Part shown: piece by piece, positions 51,079-61,700 of the stretch | How positions within the stretch are numbered: position 1 is the stretch's first letter | How the letters are laid out: the number at the start of each line of letters is the position of its first letter | The notes under the pieces: model-generated | The model's input: the letters and a program-made list of their open reading frames with translations, nothing else | Told to the model about the DNA's origin: nothing | The model's database searches: none | Translations under genes and position numbers: made by a program | Origin: Rhizobium sp. BK251 | GTDB lineage: Bacteria > Pseudomonadota > Alphaproteobacteria > Rhizobiales > Rhizobiaceae | Direction: 5' to 3' | NCBI RefSeq assembly: GCF_004345245.1 | Contig: NZ_SLUQ01000006.1 | Span: 62,001 to 126,000, forward strand | Length of the DNA: 64,000 nt

Positions 51079-52269
51079 ATGAGCACGCACGAAACTTTCG
51101 GAAATTATGCCGGTCCAGCCCACGTCGTCGCCGACGGCCCGTCGATCAGCCCGCTGAAGGAGGGAAAGAAGGTCTCTACCGCCGCGGTCGGCCCATGGCG
51201 GCTGGTCGCCGGAAAGCTCGTCCGCCAGAAGGTGGCCATGACGGCAGGCGTCATCATCCTGATACTATACCTCATCGGCCTCTTCGCCGAGTTCCTGGCA
51301 CCGTCGCTGCCGGCAACCGCGAGGCCACAATATACCTACGCGCCGCCGCAGGGCCTGAGTTTCTTCGTGACGAAGCCGGACGGCAGCCGGGAATTCAACT
51401 TCCACGTCAAGGGCTACAAGGTCGAGATAGACAAGGTGGCGCTGCGGCGCACCTTCGTCGTCGACGATACGAAGGTCGTTCCCGTCGGCTTCTTCGTGAA
51501 AGGCGCGCCCTACAAGCTCTGGGGTCTCATCCCGATGAACCGGCACCTGATCGGCCCGGTCAATGCCAATGATCCCATGTATCTGCTTGGCGCCGATCGC
51601 CTCGGCCGCGACGTCTTCACGCGGCTCGTCTACGGCACCCGCGTCTCCATGTCGATCGGCCTCGTCGGCGTCGCCATGTCGCTCGTCCTCGGCGTGGTGC
51701 TGGGCTCGATCTCCGGCTTTTACGGCGGTTGGGTCGATACGCTGATCCAGCGCGTCATCGAGGTCGTCAGCGCCATGCCGACCATCCCGCTATGGCTCGG
51801 CCTTGCGGCGGCGATCCCACTCACCTGGTCGCCCGTCAGCGTCTACTTCGTGATCACCATCATCGTCTCCTTCCTCGGCTGGACAGGCCTGGCGCGCGAG
51901 GTGCGCGGCCGCTTCCTGGCGCTGCGCAGCGAGGATTTCGTCACGGCAGCCAAGCTCGACGGCTCCAGCGAACGACGGCTGATCTTCCGCCACATCCTGC
52001 CCTCGCTCACGAGCCACATCCTTGCGGTGGTAACGCTCGCCGTGCCCACCATGATCGTCGCCGAGACATCGCTCTCCTTCCTCGGCATCGGCCTCAAGCC
52101 GCCGGTCGTCAGCTGGGGCGTGCTGCTGCAGGACGCGCAGAATATCCGCACCGTCGCCACCGCCCCGTGGCTCCTGATCTGGCCTTCGCTCGCCGTGGTC
52201 ATCGCGGTGCTCTCGTTCAACTTCTTCGGCGACGGCCTGCGCGATGCGGCCGATCCCTACGACAACTGA
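51079..52269 (+). CDS. ABC transporter permease (DppC/OppC type) with large periplasmic insertion
   Basis: The 396-aa inner-membrane protein is longer than a standard DppC (about 300). A cytosolic N-terminal tail of 50 residues precedes TM1 (about 55-75). Residues about 85-165 form an extra periplasmic segment with many charged residues ('NFHVKGYKVEIDKVALRRTF'). The permease core follows: 'LLGADRLGRDVFTRLVYGTRVSM' and the EAA loop 'DFVTAAKLDGSSERRLIFRHILPSL' (abbreviated). The insertion may contact the binding protein or a bulky glycan. It is followed after 10 bp by the ATPase gene. Confidence 0.91.
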   Translation: MSTHETFGNYAGPAHVVADGPSISPLKEGKKVSTAAVGPWRLVAGKLVRQKVAMTAGVIILILYLIGLFAEFLAPSLPATARPQYTYAPPQGLSFFVTKPDGSREFNFHVKGYKVEIDKVALRRTFVVDDTKVVPVGFFVKGAPYKLWGLIPMNRHLIGPVNANDPMYLLGADRLGRDVFTRLVYGTRVSMSIGLVGVAMSLVLGVVLGSISGFYGGWVDTLIQRVIEVVSAMPTIPLWLGLAAAIPLTWSPVSVYFVITIIVSFLGWTGLAREVRGRFLALRSEDFVTAAKLDGSSERRLIFRHILPSLTSHILAVVTLAVPTMIVAETSLSFLGIGLKPPVVSWGVLLQDAQNIRTVATAPWLLIWPSLAVVIAVLSFNFFGDGLRDAADPYDN

Positions 52270-52279
52270 GGAGGCGGTG

Positions 52280-53989
52280 ATGACCGAACTTCCGGACGAT
52301 ATCCTGCTGTCGGTGAGAAACCTCTCGATCGATTTCCGGCTGCGCACCCACATCCTCCACGCCGTCGAGAATGTCGGCTTTGACCTTCGCCGCGGCCAGA
52401 CGCTCTGCCTCGTCGGCGAAAGCGGATCGGGAAAGAGCGTGACGGCCCGTTCGCTGCTGCAGATCGTCGACAAGCCCGGCCAGATCGTCGGCGGCGAGAT
52501 ATTGCTGCGCGATGGCGAGACAAGCACGGATATCGCGAGGCTCGACCCTCGCAGCCGCACCATGCGCTCGATCCGCGGCCGCCGCATCGGACTGATCTTC
52601 CAGGAACCGATGAGCTCGCTCTCGCCGGTGCACACCATCGGCTCGCAGATCATCGAGGCGATCCGGCTGCACAGCAACCTGGACAAGAAGGCGGCGCGCG
52701 AACGGACGATCGAGCTGCTGCGGCAGGTCGAAATCCCCAACCCCGACAAGATGGCCGACCGCTACACCTTCGAGTTCTCCGGCGGCATGCGCCAGCGCGC
52801 GATGATCGCCATGGCCCTTGCCGGCAATCCCGACATCCTGATCGCCGACGAGCCGACCACAGCACTCGACGTGACGACACAGGCGGAAATCCTCGACCTC
52901 ATCAAGCGCCTGCAGGTCAGCCGCGGCATGGCCATGCTCTTGATCACCCATGACATGGGCGTCGTTGCGGAAGTAGCCGACGAGGTCGCCGTCATGCGCT
53001 TCGGAAAGATCGTCGAGCGCGGCCCGGTCGACGCCATCTATCACGCGGCCGCCCATCCCTATACGCGGCAATTGCTGGCCTCGACGCTGAAGCTTACCCA
53101 TCACAGCAGCCGGGCGCCGGCTGCCGTCCTGTCGCCGAATGCACCGCAGCCGATCCTCACCGTCCGCAACCTCTCAAAGGTCTATGGCTGGCATTCGGGC
53201 GGCCCCAACACGCTGCGCGCCGTGGATAACGCCAATTTCAACCTCTATCCCGGCGAGAACCTCGGCATTGTCGGCGAGAGCGGCTCCGGCAAGACGACGC
53301 TCGGCCGGCTCATCCTGCGCACCGTCGAGCCGACCACCGGCACAGTCGTCTATCGCGGCAATGACGGCCACGAGGTCGATGTCACCAAGCTCTCGAAGCG
53401 CGAGCTGCGCAACTTCCACCGCGAGGTCCGCCTCGTCTTTCAGGATCCCTTCGCCTCGCTCAATCCGCGCATGACGGTCAAGGAGGTGATCGGCGATCCG
53501 CTGATCGTCAACGGGATCGCCAAGGGCCAGGCGCTGGAGGATCGCGTCGCCGAGCTGATGAAGCTCGTCGGCCTCGATCCGCTCGCCATGGAGCGCTATC
53601 CGCACGCCTTTTCCGGGGGGCAGCGCCAGCGCATAGGGATTGCCCGGGCGCTGGCGCTTGATCCGCGCATCATCATCGCCGATGAGGCGACCTCGGCGCT
53701 CGACGTGTCGATCCGCAGCCAGATCCTCGACCTGCTGCTCGACATCAAGCGGCGGCTTAATCTCAGCTTCATCTTCATCTCGCACGACATTTCGGTGGTG
53801 CGCTACTTCTGCGACCGCGTCGCAGTCATGCATCGCGGCAAGATCGTCGAGATCGGCGAGGCCGAACAGATCTGCACCGCCCCGCGGGAGGCCTATACGA
53901 AGAGCCTTATTTCTGCCGTCCCCAATCCAGATCCGCGCGACAAGCGTATGCTGCACCGGCATCGCTTCGTCGCACCCGCAGCCATCTGA
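52280..53989 (+). CDS. Fused double ATP-binding protein of the ABC transporter (DppD-DppF type)
   Basis: The 569-aa cytosolic protein carries two complete ABC ATPase domains. Domain 1 has Walker A '[12 protein letters not shown]' (about residue 50), signature '[11 protein letters not shown]' and Walker B '[12 protein letters not shown]'. Domain 2 has Walker A '[13 protein letters not shown]' (about 340), signature '[15 protein letters not shown]' and Walker B '[12 protein letters not shown]'. Fusion of the D and F subunits into one chain is common in alphaproteobacterial Dpp/Opp-like systems. GAGGAGGCGGTG precedes the ATG. Together with the two permeases and the binding protein, it makes a complete importer. 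Confidence 0.93.
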   Translation: MTELPDDILLSVRNLSIDFRLRTHILHAVENVGFDLRRGQTLCLVGESGSGKSVTARSLLQIVDKPGQIVGGEILLRDGETSTDIARLDPRSRTMRSIRGRRIGLIFQEPMSSLSPVHTIGSQIIEAIRLHSNLDKKAARERTIELLRQVEIPNPDKMADRYTFEFSGGMRQRAMIAMALAGNPDILIADEPTTALDVTTQAEILDLIKRLQVSRGMAMLLITHDMGVVAEVADEVAVMRFGKIVERGPVDAIYHAAAHPYTRQLLASTLKLTHHSSRAPAAVLSPNAPQPILTVRNLSKVYGWHSGGPNTLRAVDNANFNLYPGENLGIVGESGSGKTTLGRLILRTVEPTTGTVVYRGNDGHEVDVTKLSKRELRNFHREVRLVFQDPFASLNPRMTVKEVIGDPLIVNGIAKGQALEDRVAELMKLVGLDPLAMERYPHAFSGGQRQRIGIARALALDPRIIIADEATSALDVSIRSQILDLLLDIKRRLNLSFIFISHDISVVRYFCDRVAVMHRGKIVEIGEAEQICTAPREAYTKSLISAVPNPDPRDKRMLHRHRFVAPAAI

Positions 53990-53998
53990 GGAGTCAAA

Positions 53999-54778
53999 GT
54001 GCCCAAATTTTCCGCCAACCTCTCTTTTCTCTATCAGGACCTTGCCTTCCTCGACCGCTTCGCCGCCGCTGCCCGCGACGGTTTCAAGGCGCTCGAATAT
54101 CTCGGCCCTTATGCCGAGCCGAAGGAAAAGGTCGCCGAAACCCTGAAGGCAAACGGCCTCAGCCAGGCGCTCTTCAACGTACCCTCGGGCGATTGGGCTG
54201 GCGGCGAGCGCGGCATCGCCTGCCTGCCAGACCGCGTCGAGGAATTCCGCAACGGCATCTCGCTGGCGCTGGACTATGCCAAGGCACTCGCCTGCCCGCA
54301 GGTGAATGTCATCTCCGGCCTCGTGCCGAAGGGCGCTGACCTCGAAACGCTGGAAAAGGTGCTGGTCGAGAACCTGCGCTACGCCGCCCCGCGCTGCGCG
54401 GATGCGGGCATCAGGCTGTTGATCGAGCCGATCAACCTGCGCGACATTCCAGGCTTCTTCCTGTCGACGACAAACCACGCCGAGCGCATCCTCGAAAAGG
54501 TCGGCTCGGACAATCTCTATATCCAGTACGACTTTTATCACATGCAGGTCATGCAGGGCGACCTGATCCCGACCTTCGCCCGGCTGAAGGATCGCATCGC
54601 CCATGTGCAGATCGCCGACAACCCCGGCCGCAACGAACCCGGCACGGGCGAGATCAACTACGGCTTCGTCCTCTCCGAACTCGATCGCCTCGGCTACGAG
54701 GGCTGGGTCGGCTGCGAATACAAGCCGAAAGCCGGCACGAGCGAAGGCCTCGGCTGGATGAAACCCTACCTGAAGTGA
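53999..54778 (+). CDS. Hydroxypyruvate isomerase-family (TIM-barrel sugar isomerase) enzyme
   Basis: The 259-aa enzyme is of the xylose-isomerase-like TIM-barrel fold. It starts 'MPKFSANLSFLYQDLAFLDRF' with 'FKALEYLGPYAEP', the metal site Glu in 'LLIEPINLRDIPGFF' (about residue 142), 'QYDFYHMQVMQGD' (Asp/His pair), and 'RIAHVQIADNPGRNEPGTGEINY'-like late strand (key: H-V-Q-I-A-D, R-N-E-P-G). This matches hydroxypyruvate isomerase (Hyi) and the related 2-oxo-tetronate isomerase (OtnI). The following reductase suggests the product is tartronate semialdehyde or an analogue. The start is GTG with GAGGAG 6 nt upstream. Confidence 0.85.
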   Translation: MPKFSANLSFLYQDLAFLDRFAAAARDGFKALEYLGPYAEPKEKVAETLKANGLSQALFNVPSGDWAGGERGIACLPDRVEEFRNGISLALDYAKALACPQVNVISGLVPKGADLETLEKVLVENLRYAAPRCADAGIRLLIEPINLRDIPGFFLSTTNHAERILEKVGSDNLYIQYDFYHMQVMQGDLIPTFARLKDRIAHVQIADNPGRNEPGTGEINYGFVLSELDRLGYEGWVGCEYKPKAGTSEGLGWMKPYLK

Positions 54779-54785
54779 GAGCATC

Positions 54786-55661
54786 ATGAATATCGGATTT
54801 ATCGGACTGGGCGTGATGGGGCGCCCCATGGCGGAACACCTGATCGACGCGGGCCACACCCTTCACTTGAGCCGCGTCAAGGAAGCCTCCGAACACCTCA
54901 TCGCCAAGGGCGGCAAGGCGGCTGCGAGCCCGAAGGCCGTAGCCGAGGCCTCTGATATCATCATTCTGATGCTGCCCGATACGCCGGACGTCGAGGCAGT
55001 CCTCTTTGGAGAAAACGGCGTATCTTCAGGCCTTTCTGCCGGAAAGCTCATCATAGACATGAGCTCGATTTCGCCCGTTGCGACCAAGGGCTTCGCGCGG
55101 CGCATCGAGGCGCTCGACTGCGACTACCTCGACGCGCCCGTCTCGGGCGGCGAAGTCGGCGCCAAGGCCGCGTCGCTGACAATCATGGTCGGCGGCAAGG
55201 AGGCGGCGTTCGCGCGCGTCCTGCCGCTCCTCGAGAAGATGGGCAAGAACATCACGCTCGTCGGCGGCGTCGGCGACGGGCAGACGGCCAAGGTCGCCAA
55301 CCAGATCATCGTCGGACTGACGATCGAGGCAGTCGCCGAAGCGCTGCTGTTTGCGAAGAAAGCCGGCGCAGATCCCGCCAAGGTGCGCGCTGCGCTGATG
55401 GGCGGCTTCGCCTCCTCGCGCATCCTCGAGGTGCATGGCGAGCGCATGGTCAAGGAGACCTTTGAGCCGGGCTTCCGCATCCGCCTGCACCGCAAGGACA
55501 TGACGCTCGCCGTCGATTCCGCCCGAGCGCTCGACCTTTCGCTGCCGAACACGGCGGCGACACAGCAACTGATGAATGCGGCCATCGCCAATGGTGACGG
55601 CGAGCGCGATCATTCGGCGCTCATCCGCACACTTGAACTTCTGGCCGGAGGACCGCGCTAG
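54786..55661 (+). CDS. 2-hydroxy-3-oxopropionate reductase-type (GarR/GlxR) dehydrogenase
   Basis: The 291-aa NAD(P)-dependent beta-hydroxyacid dehydrogenase has 'NIGFIGLGVMGRPMAEHLI' (GxGxMG), the canonical substrate loop 'DYLDAPVSGGEVGA' and the catalytic lysine in 'GQTAKVANQIIVG' (about residue 171). Unlike the paralog at 17176, its active-site motifs are all standard. Reduction of tartronate semialdehyde to D-glycerate is the expected reaction. It is 7 bp after the isomerase gene, so the two likely act in sequence. Confidence 0.86.
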   Translation: MNIGFIGLGVMGRPMAEHLIDAGHTLHLSRVKEASEHLIAKGGKAAASPKAVAEASDIIILMLPDTPDVEAVLFGENGVSSGLSAGKLIIDMSSISPVATKGFARRIEALDCDYLDAPVSGGEVGAKAASLTIMVGGKEAAFARVLPLLEKMGKNITLVGGVGDGQTAKVANQIIVGLTIEAVAEALLFAKKAGADPAKVRAALMGGFASSRILEVHGERMVKETFEPGFRIRLHRKDMTLAVDSARALDLSLPNTAATQQLMNAAIANGDGERDHSALIRTLELLAGGPR

Positions 55662-55763
55662 GCATCGCTTTAAGGACTGCCGGATCTAGGGCGTTCGACC
55701 GGCCGGAGACCCTCCGGGATGGCGGAGCTATGTCCGGAACCGTGATTGAAGAAGGATAGGACC

Positions 55764-57875
55764 ATGCTCAGAAACGATATCCAATTCCCGTACGGCGCCG
55801 TCTATTTCCGCAAGTCCAGTCCGCCGCAGGAGGACTGGGAGCGCGATTACACGACCGCCGGCGAGGACGGACTCAACATATTCCGCCACTGGTTCATGTG
55901 GGGCGCGATCGAGAAGGCGCCCGGCGTCTATGACTGGGAGGAATACGACCGCCAGATGGACCTTGCGGCCGCCAACGGTATCAAGACGGTGATCGCCGAG
56001 CTCATCCATGCCGTGCCCGACTGGGCGGTGCGCAAATATGCCCACGCCCTGCAGGTCAATGCCGACGGCACGAAGCTCGGTTCCTACATGGGCGTCTCCT
56101 CGGCGACCGGCGGCTTCTCCAACAATGGCGGCGGTGCCGGCGCGCTGACGCTGAACTGCCCGGAGGTCAAGGAAGCGGCCGGCAACTTCCTCACCGCGCT
56201 CGCCACGCGCTACAAGGACCATCCGGCGATCTACGGCTACGACGTCTGGAACGAGTGCAACTACTCCGCCGATGTCGACTACAGCGACTATGCCAAGGCC
56301 GCCTTCCGCAAATGGCTGGAGAACAAGTACGGCAGCCTCGAGGTGCTCGCCCGCGCCTGGAACCGCTTCAGCTATGCCGAATGGGAGGATATCGAGCCGC
56401 CGGTCCACATGGCGCCCTATCCGGAATGCATCGACTGGCTGAAGTTCAAGCGCGACAATTTCTACGACCAGATGCAATGGCGTATCGACACGATCCGCGC
56501 CGTCGACAAGAAGAACGTCATCGCCGCCCACGGCATTTCCGGGGCGATCCCGAACATGGCCGCCAATGGCTGCGACGACTGGCTCGCCGCCTCCAAGGTC
56601 GAGGTCTACGGCTTCACCTGGATCCAAGCGCGCAAGGGCGCGGAGGCCTGGAAGAACTGGTACGGCGTCGACATCAACCGTGCCGCTGCCCGCGGAAAGC
56701 CCTTCTGGCACGCCGAGCGCCAAGGCGGCCCCCTCTGGCTGCAGCCGCAGGTGATCGGCCGCGACAAGCATGACGGACGCATCGCCGAGCCCGAGGACAT
56801 CCGCCTCTGGAGCATGACCTCGCTTGCCGGCGGTGCGCGCGGCGTCCTGAACCTGCGCTGGCGGCCGCTGCTCGATGGCCCGCTCTTCGGCGCCTTCGGC
56901 TCCTACGGCATGGACGGCAGCCGCACACCGCGCTCCGAGATCGCAAGCAGGATGGCGAAATGGGCGAACGATCCGGCGCAGGCGACCCTCTGGGATGCCA
57001 AGCCCGTGCGCGGTGAGATCGGCATCCTCGTCATACCCGACACGCAGGAATTCGACTATCTGCTCAACTACGACCGCAAGGAGAAGCCCTATCCGGAGGC
57101 CATGTGGGGTGCTTACCGCGCCTTCCTCGAACACGGCGTGCAGCCGGACTGGGTCCATGTCGACGATATCGACGCCTATGACCTGCTCTACTTCCCCTAT
57201 CCGATCATGTTCACCGCCGAGCATGCAAAACGCCTTGCAGCTTGGGTCGAGAAGGGCGGCACGCTGATCGCGGAAGCTTGCCCGGGCTATTTCGGCGACC
57301 GCGGCCGCGTCGGCACCGTCCAGCCAAACATGGGACTCGACAAGGTCTTCGGCGTGCATGAGGAAGAGGTCGAGTTCATGCCCGACATCGCCGAGCATAT
57401 CTGCTTCCGCTTCAACGGCGAGCCGGTCAACGGCGGCGGCTTCCTGCAGTCATACCGGCTCGCGGGCGGCACGGCGCATGGCAATTTCAACGACGGACGG
57501 CTCGCGATTGTCGAAAACAGCTTCGGCAAGGGCAGGACGCTGCTGATCGGCACCAACCCCTCCGTCGCCTATTACAGGAGCGAAGGCCTGAAGAACGGCA
57601 CGTTCTTCGCCGATCTCTTCCGATGGACCGGCAAGAAGAAGCACGTCACGCTCTCCAACCCCGCCCTCTTCGCCCGCGTCCACAAGGGCGAGAAGGAAAG
57701 CTTCCTCTGGCTCGTCAATCCGACGCACGCGCCGCGCAGCACGGAGGTCAGCGTCTCCGAAGAACTCGGCAAGCTCTATCCTGCCTCGTCCCCCTGGCCT
57801 CCCGGCCACCGGCACGAGGGCGGAAACTCCGTTGAGGTGCCGGCCCGCGATGTGCTGATCCTGAGACTGGATTGA
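55764..57875 (+). CDS. GH42 family beta-galactosidase-like enzyme
   Basis: The 703-aa cytosolic enzyme has the GH42 layout. The TIM barrel (about 1-380) carries the acid/base Glu164 in 'DVWNECNYS' and the nucleophile Glu318 in 'WHAERQGGPLW'. A trimerisation domain (about 390-600) with 'YDLLYFPYPIMFTAEHAKRLAAWVEKGG' follows, then a small beta domain. GH42 enzymes release beta-D-galactose, or for some members alpha-L-arabinose, from oligosaccharides taken into the cell. The lack of a signal peptide agrees with hydrolysis after uptake by the adjacent importer. AAGGATAGG precedes the ATG; last gene of the operon. Confidence 0.88.
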   Translation: MLRNDIQFPYGAVYFRKSSPPQEDWERDYTTAGEDGLNIFRHWFMWGAIEKAPGVYDWEEYDRQMDLAAANGIKTVIAELIHAVPDWAVRKYAHALQVNADGTKLGSYMGVSSATGGFSNNGGGAGALTLNCPEVKEAAGNFLTALATRYKDHPAIYGYDVWNECNYSADVDYSDYAKAAFRKWLENKYGSLEVLARAWNRFSYAEWEDIEPPVHMAPYPECIDWLKFKRDNFYDQMQWRIDTIRAVDKKNVIAAHGISGAIPNMAANGCDDWLAASKVEVYGFTWIQARKGAEAWKNWYGVDINRAAARGKPFWHAERQGGPLWLQPQVIGRDKHDGRIAEPEDIRLWSMTSLAGGARGVLNLRWRPLLDGPLFGAFGSYGMDGSRTPRSEIASRMAKWANDPAQATLWDAKPVRGEIGILVIPDTQEFDYLLNYDRKEKPYPEAMWGAYRAFLEHGVQPDWVHVDDIDAYDLLYFPYPIMFTAEHAKRLAAWVEKGGTLIAEACPGYFGDRGRVGTVQPNMGLDKVFGVHEEEVEFMPDIAEHICFRFNGEPVNGGGFLQSYRLAGGTAHGNFNDGRLAIVENSFGKGRTLLIGTNPSVAYYRSEGLKNGTFFADLFRWTGKKKHVTLSNPALFARVHKGEKESFLWLVNPTHAPRSTEVSVSEELGKLYPASSPWPPGHRHEGGNSVEVPARDVLILRLD

Positions 57876-57897
57876 TAGGTCAGGACATTCTTAACGT

Positions 57898-57929
57898 GCC
57901 GTCCGCGAGCCTCGGCGCTTGCGGGCGGC
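57898..57929. terminator. Terminator-like hairpin between convergent genes
   Basis: GCCGTCCGC (57898-57906) and GCGGGCGGC (57921-57929) pair over 9 positions (one T-G wobble) around 14 nt. It lies between the GH42 gene and the convergent dienelactone-hydrolase-like gene; no T-run follows. Confidence 0.45.
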
Positions 57930-57935
57930 CTGTCT

Positions 57936-58664
57936 TCAGGCGAGCGTTTCCTCGAAGAAGGTGAGAAGCCGCTTCCAGTGTCTTTCGGCGCCGTTTTCAT
58001 TGAAGGCGCCATGGTCGGGCACCGTCCAGCCATGGGCCACGCCGACATAGTTCTCGATGATGTGATCGACTTCCGCTGTTCTAAGCGCCTCCGCAAGCCT
58101 GGCTGACTGCTCCGGTGGGAAGCTGCCGTCCACGCCGGCAACGCCGACATAGACCTTGCCCTTGATGTGGGTTGCCAGCCGGTGCGGGCTGTCCTCTTCG
58201 GCGCTGGCAAGATTGCCGCCATGGAAGCTTGCGGCCGCCGCAACGCGATCCGGATAGGCGCCGGCTGCTGTCAGCGCCCGACCACCACCCATGCAATACC
58301 CAACGACACCGACCGGACCTTCGGCGCCTTCCGCGGCAAGGGTATCCAGGAAGACTGCGGTATCGCTCTTCGTCATCTCCTGGCGCGTGCCGCGCACCAT
58401 CGTCATGATCTTCGCGCGCGAATCCGGGTCACCGAAGGCGGTGCCGGTGAACGGGCCATAGGCTCCGAAGCGATAGAATAGATCGGGCATCAAGACGATG
58501 TAGCCGGCGTCGGCAAGACGCTGCGCCATGCCATAAAGCGCCGGGCGCGGGCCCATGGCATCCATGTAGAAGATGATGCCCGCCTTCGCCTTCCCGTCTG
58601 CCGGCCGAAAGAGAGCCGCATTGGTAACGCCATCGCCGGTGTTGATCTGAATATCCTGCCTCAT
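57936..58664 (-). CDS. Dienelactone hydrolase-family protein
   Basis: The 242-aa alpha/beta hydrolase has the Cys nucleophile of dienelactone hydrolases in 'VGYCMGGGRAL' (about residue 123), an Asp in 'VAGVDGSFPPEQ' and the His in 'VGVAHGWTVPDHGAFNENGAERHWKRL' (H-G-W; abbreviated). The family opens lactones such as dienelactone; many members have other ester or lactone substrates. It is monocistronic on the minus strand. AGGGAA lies 7 nt before the ATG. The adjacent sugar genes do not point to a specific role. Confidence 0.86.
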   Translation of the reverse strand: MRQDIQINTGDGVTNAALFRPADGKAKAGIIFYMDAMGPRPALYGMAQRLADAGYIVLMPDLFYRFGAYGPFTGTAFGDPDSRAKIMTMVRGTRQEMTKSDTAVFLDTLAAEGAEGPVGVVGYCMGGGRALTAAGAYPDRVAAAASFHGGNLASAEEDSPHRLATHIKGKVYVGVAGVDGSFPPEQSARLAEALRTAEVDHIIENYVGVAHGWTVPDHGAFNENGAERHWKRLLTFFEETLA

Positions 58665-58791
58665 GACAAATTCCCTGGAATCTCAATTCATATGATCCTG
58701 CGATGGTCTCCGATGCTCGGTCCGTCCGCGCCGGCGACCATAGCACCGCCGGCAAGTACGGCGCCACCGGCTCCCCAGAGTTTGGCCGCAG

Positions 58792-61700
58792 CTACGCCCG
58801 TGCCGCCGAAAGGGCGAGAAGAAGCGCTTCCCGATCATAGGGCTTGCGAAGGAGAACGGGTTTCGGCCCGACGGCGAGCGGCGGCACCTCGCCCTCTCCG
58901 GTCGCAAAGATGACGCCGATTGCCGGATCGCGCTCGCGCAACATCGTTGCAAGCGCGTCGCCGGAGATGTCCGGTAGTCCGAGATCCGTTACCAGCAGGT
59001 CGAAATGCTGGGATTGAGACAGCCTGAGGGCCTCCTCGGCCGTGCCTGCCTCGGTAATCTCGTGGCCGGCGCCCTGCAGCATCTCAGCAATGTCCATCCG
59101 GATCAGCATCTCGTCCTCGACGAGCAGAATCGTCAGCGGCCTGGCCGTCTGTAGCCCACCACGCCCATCGTTCTGCCTCGAGGGCTTCCGCTTGAGCTGC
59201 CGCCGGTTGCTGAGCAGATGCCTGATCCTTCGAGCCAGCGCCTCCCGGCTGTAGGGCTTCGAAAGGAGTTCGATGCCGGCGTCGAGCCTGCCCTCATGCA
59301 CGATGGAATTTTCCGTATAGCCTGACGTGAAGAGCACCGCGATATCGGGCAGGCGCTCCTTTGCCTGCCGTGCCAGTTCCGCGCTCTTCAGCGGCCCCGG
59401 CATGACGACGTCGGTGAAGAGAAGGTCGATCGGCACCCCGCTTTCGATAATCGAGAGCGCGCTCGAAGCATCTCTCGCCTTCAGCACGCGATAGCCGAGG
59501 TCGCCGAGCATTTCGACGACCGTTGCCCGGACGTCCTCGTCGTCTTCGGCGACGAGGATCGTTTCGGTCCCGCCGCTCGTCGGGCCGTAGTCGAGGTCCG
59601 CCAGGCGATCCTCCGCGCGTGCGGAACGCGGCAGATAGAGCCTCACCGTCGTGCCATGCCCCACCTCGCTATAGACCTTGACATGTCCACCCGACTGCTT
59701 GACGAAGCCGTAGACCATCGAAAGGCCGAGGCCGGTGCCCTTGCCCACCGGCTTCGTCGAAAAGAACGGCTCGAACACCTTGTCGATGATCTCCTGTGTC
59801 ATGCCGCCGCCGGTATCCGTTACGGCCAGCATGACATATTGACCAGGCTCAACGTCGACATGCCTGCGGGCATAGTCCTCGTCGATGAAGGCGTTGCCAA
59901 CCTCGATCGTTAGCTTGCCGCTGCCGTTCATGGCGTCGCGAGCATTGAGCGCGAGATTGAGGATGGCATTCTCGATCTGAGCCGGATCGACGAAGGTGTT
60001 CCAAAGGCCGCTCGAGCGTATCGTTTCGATTTCGATCGCCTCGCCGATTGTCCGGCGCAGCATATCGCCCATGGTCGCAACGAAGCGGCCGATGTTGACA
60101 ACCTTCGGCTCCAATGTCTGGCGTCGGCCGAAGGCGAGCAGCTGGCTTGCCAGCTTGGAGCCGCGATTGACCCCGGAAAGCGCGTTATCGATGCGCTGGC
60201 GGGCTCGTTCGTTGCCGGCGACATCCTTCGACAGCAGCTGGAGATTGCCCGAGACGACCTGCAGCAGGTTGTTGAAATCATGGGCGATCCCGCCGGTCAG
60301 CTGACCGATCGCCTCCATCTTCTGTGACTGGCGAAGCTGCTCTTCGGTCTGGCGCAGCGCCGCAGTCTGCTCCTTCTCTGCGCTGACGTCGCGCCCGTAG
60401 GCGAAGACCTGGTTGTCCTCGAAGGAAAGGCGCCAGGAAATCCAGCGATAGGAGCCGTTCCTATGGCGATAGCGGCTTTCGAACCGCTTGAGGTCGGAGA
60501 ACGATTCCGGCTGCTGCAACGCTTGTATCGTGAGGTCGAGATCATCCGGCCAGACGAAATCGAGGATACTGTGTTCCACCACATCCTTCCGCCTGTGGCC
60601 GAGAATGCTCGTGAGCGCAGGGTTGACGGCCTGGACGATGCCGCCCTTCGTCAGAATGACCAGTATATCCTGCGAATTGCGCCATACCCTGGCAAGTTCG
60701 GCAGTGCGCTGGGTGACCTGCCGTTCCAGCGAATTGGCGAGGTCCTGCAGTTCCTGTTCGGCGCGGCGGCGCTCCACGGCCGTGCGTGTCCGTTCGGCCA
60801 CCTCGCGGATGAAGGCCAGTTCCTGCGGGTTCCAGTCGCGGCTCGTCGCGTTGTTGAGATAGAGGAGCGCGACGATGCCGCCCTGTTCGGTGACCGGCAT
60901 GTTGACGACGGACACCGCACTGATTGCCTTCAGCGCCTCAGCAGTCGCAGCCGTGCGGGGATCCTTTTCCGCATCGGCGAAGACGACCGTCTCGCCGCGC
61001 TTCAGGTTTTCGATATAGCTGCCGTAGTCCCTGAAATGCAGGATACCGGCAAGGGTTTTAATCCCCGGGGCGTTCCAGTCCCGCTCGATCGTGATCGTCT
61101 CGGCCACAGGATCGATCGTGCCATATCCCGCGCGGCTGACATTCAGTGCCTTTCCCAGGATTTCGGCCGCGGCATAAGCGAGATCCACCGGTTGCTCCAG
61201 TTCGCGGAAACGGTCGTTCAGCTCGATCAGCGCAAGGCGTCGGGTCTCTTCCAGGCGCGTCTTGGTCACGTCGACGTTCACGCCGATCATGCCCGCGAAG
61301 AGGCCGTTGACGTCGAAGCGGGGACGCGCGTCGGTGTGAAGCAGCCGGTAGACGCCATCCGCGTTGCGATAGCGCGCCTCCGCCTGGAAAGGCCGGTGCT
61401 CTGCCATCGCAGGAGCGACGGCCGCCGCCAGCGCGGCCCGGTCTTCGGGGTGGACCGTCGTGTTCCAGTCGAAGCTCGAAAAATCGGCCTCTGCCACGCC
61501 CCAGAACGCACGCTTCGCCGCATTGAGATAAACGCATCCACCGATCTCGTTTCCCATCCACAGCATCACCGGGGCGTTCTCGGCGATCAGGCGAAAGCGC
61601 GCCTCGCTCTCGCGCAGGGCGCCTTCGGCGAGTTTCCGGTCCGTGACATCCTGCCCCTGCACGAAGATGCCGGTGACGTTGCCGGTGTCGTCGAAGACAG

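Noticed and set aside
48601..51123. 840-codon open frame antisense to the GHL6-like and permease genes
   Set aside because: It spans two real genes and an intergenic hairpin on the other strand and shows no domain pattern.
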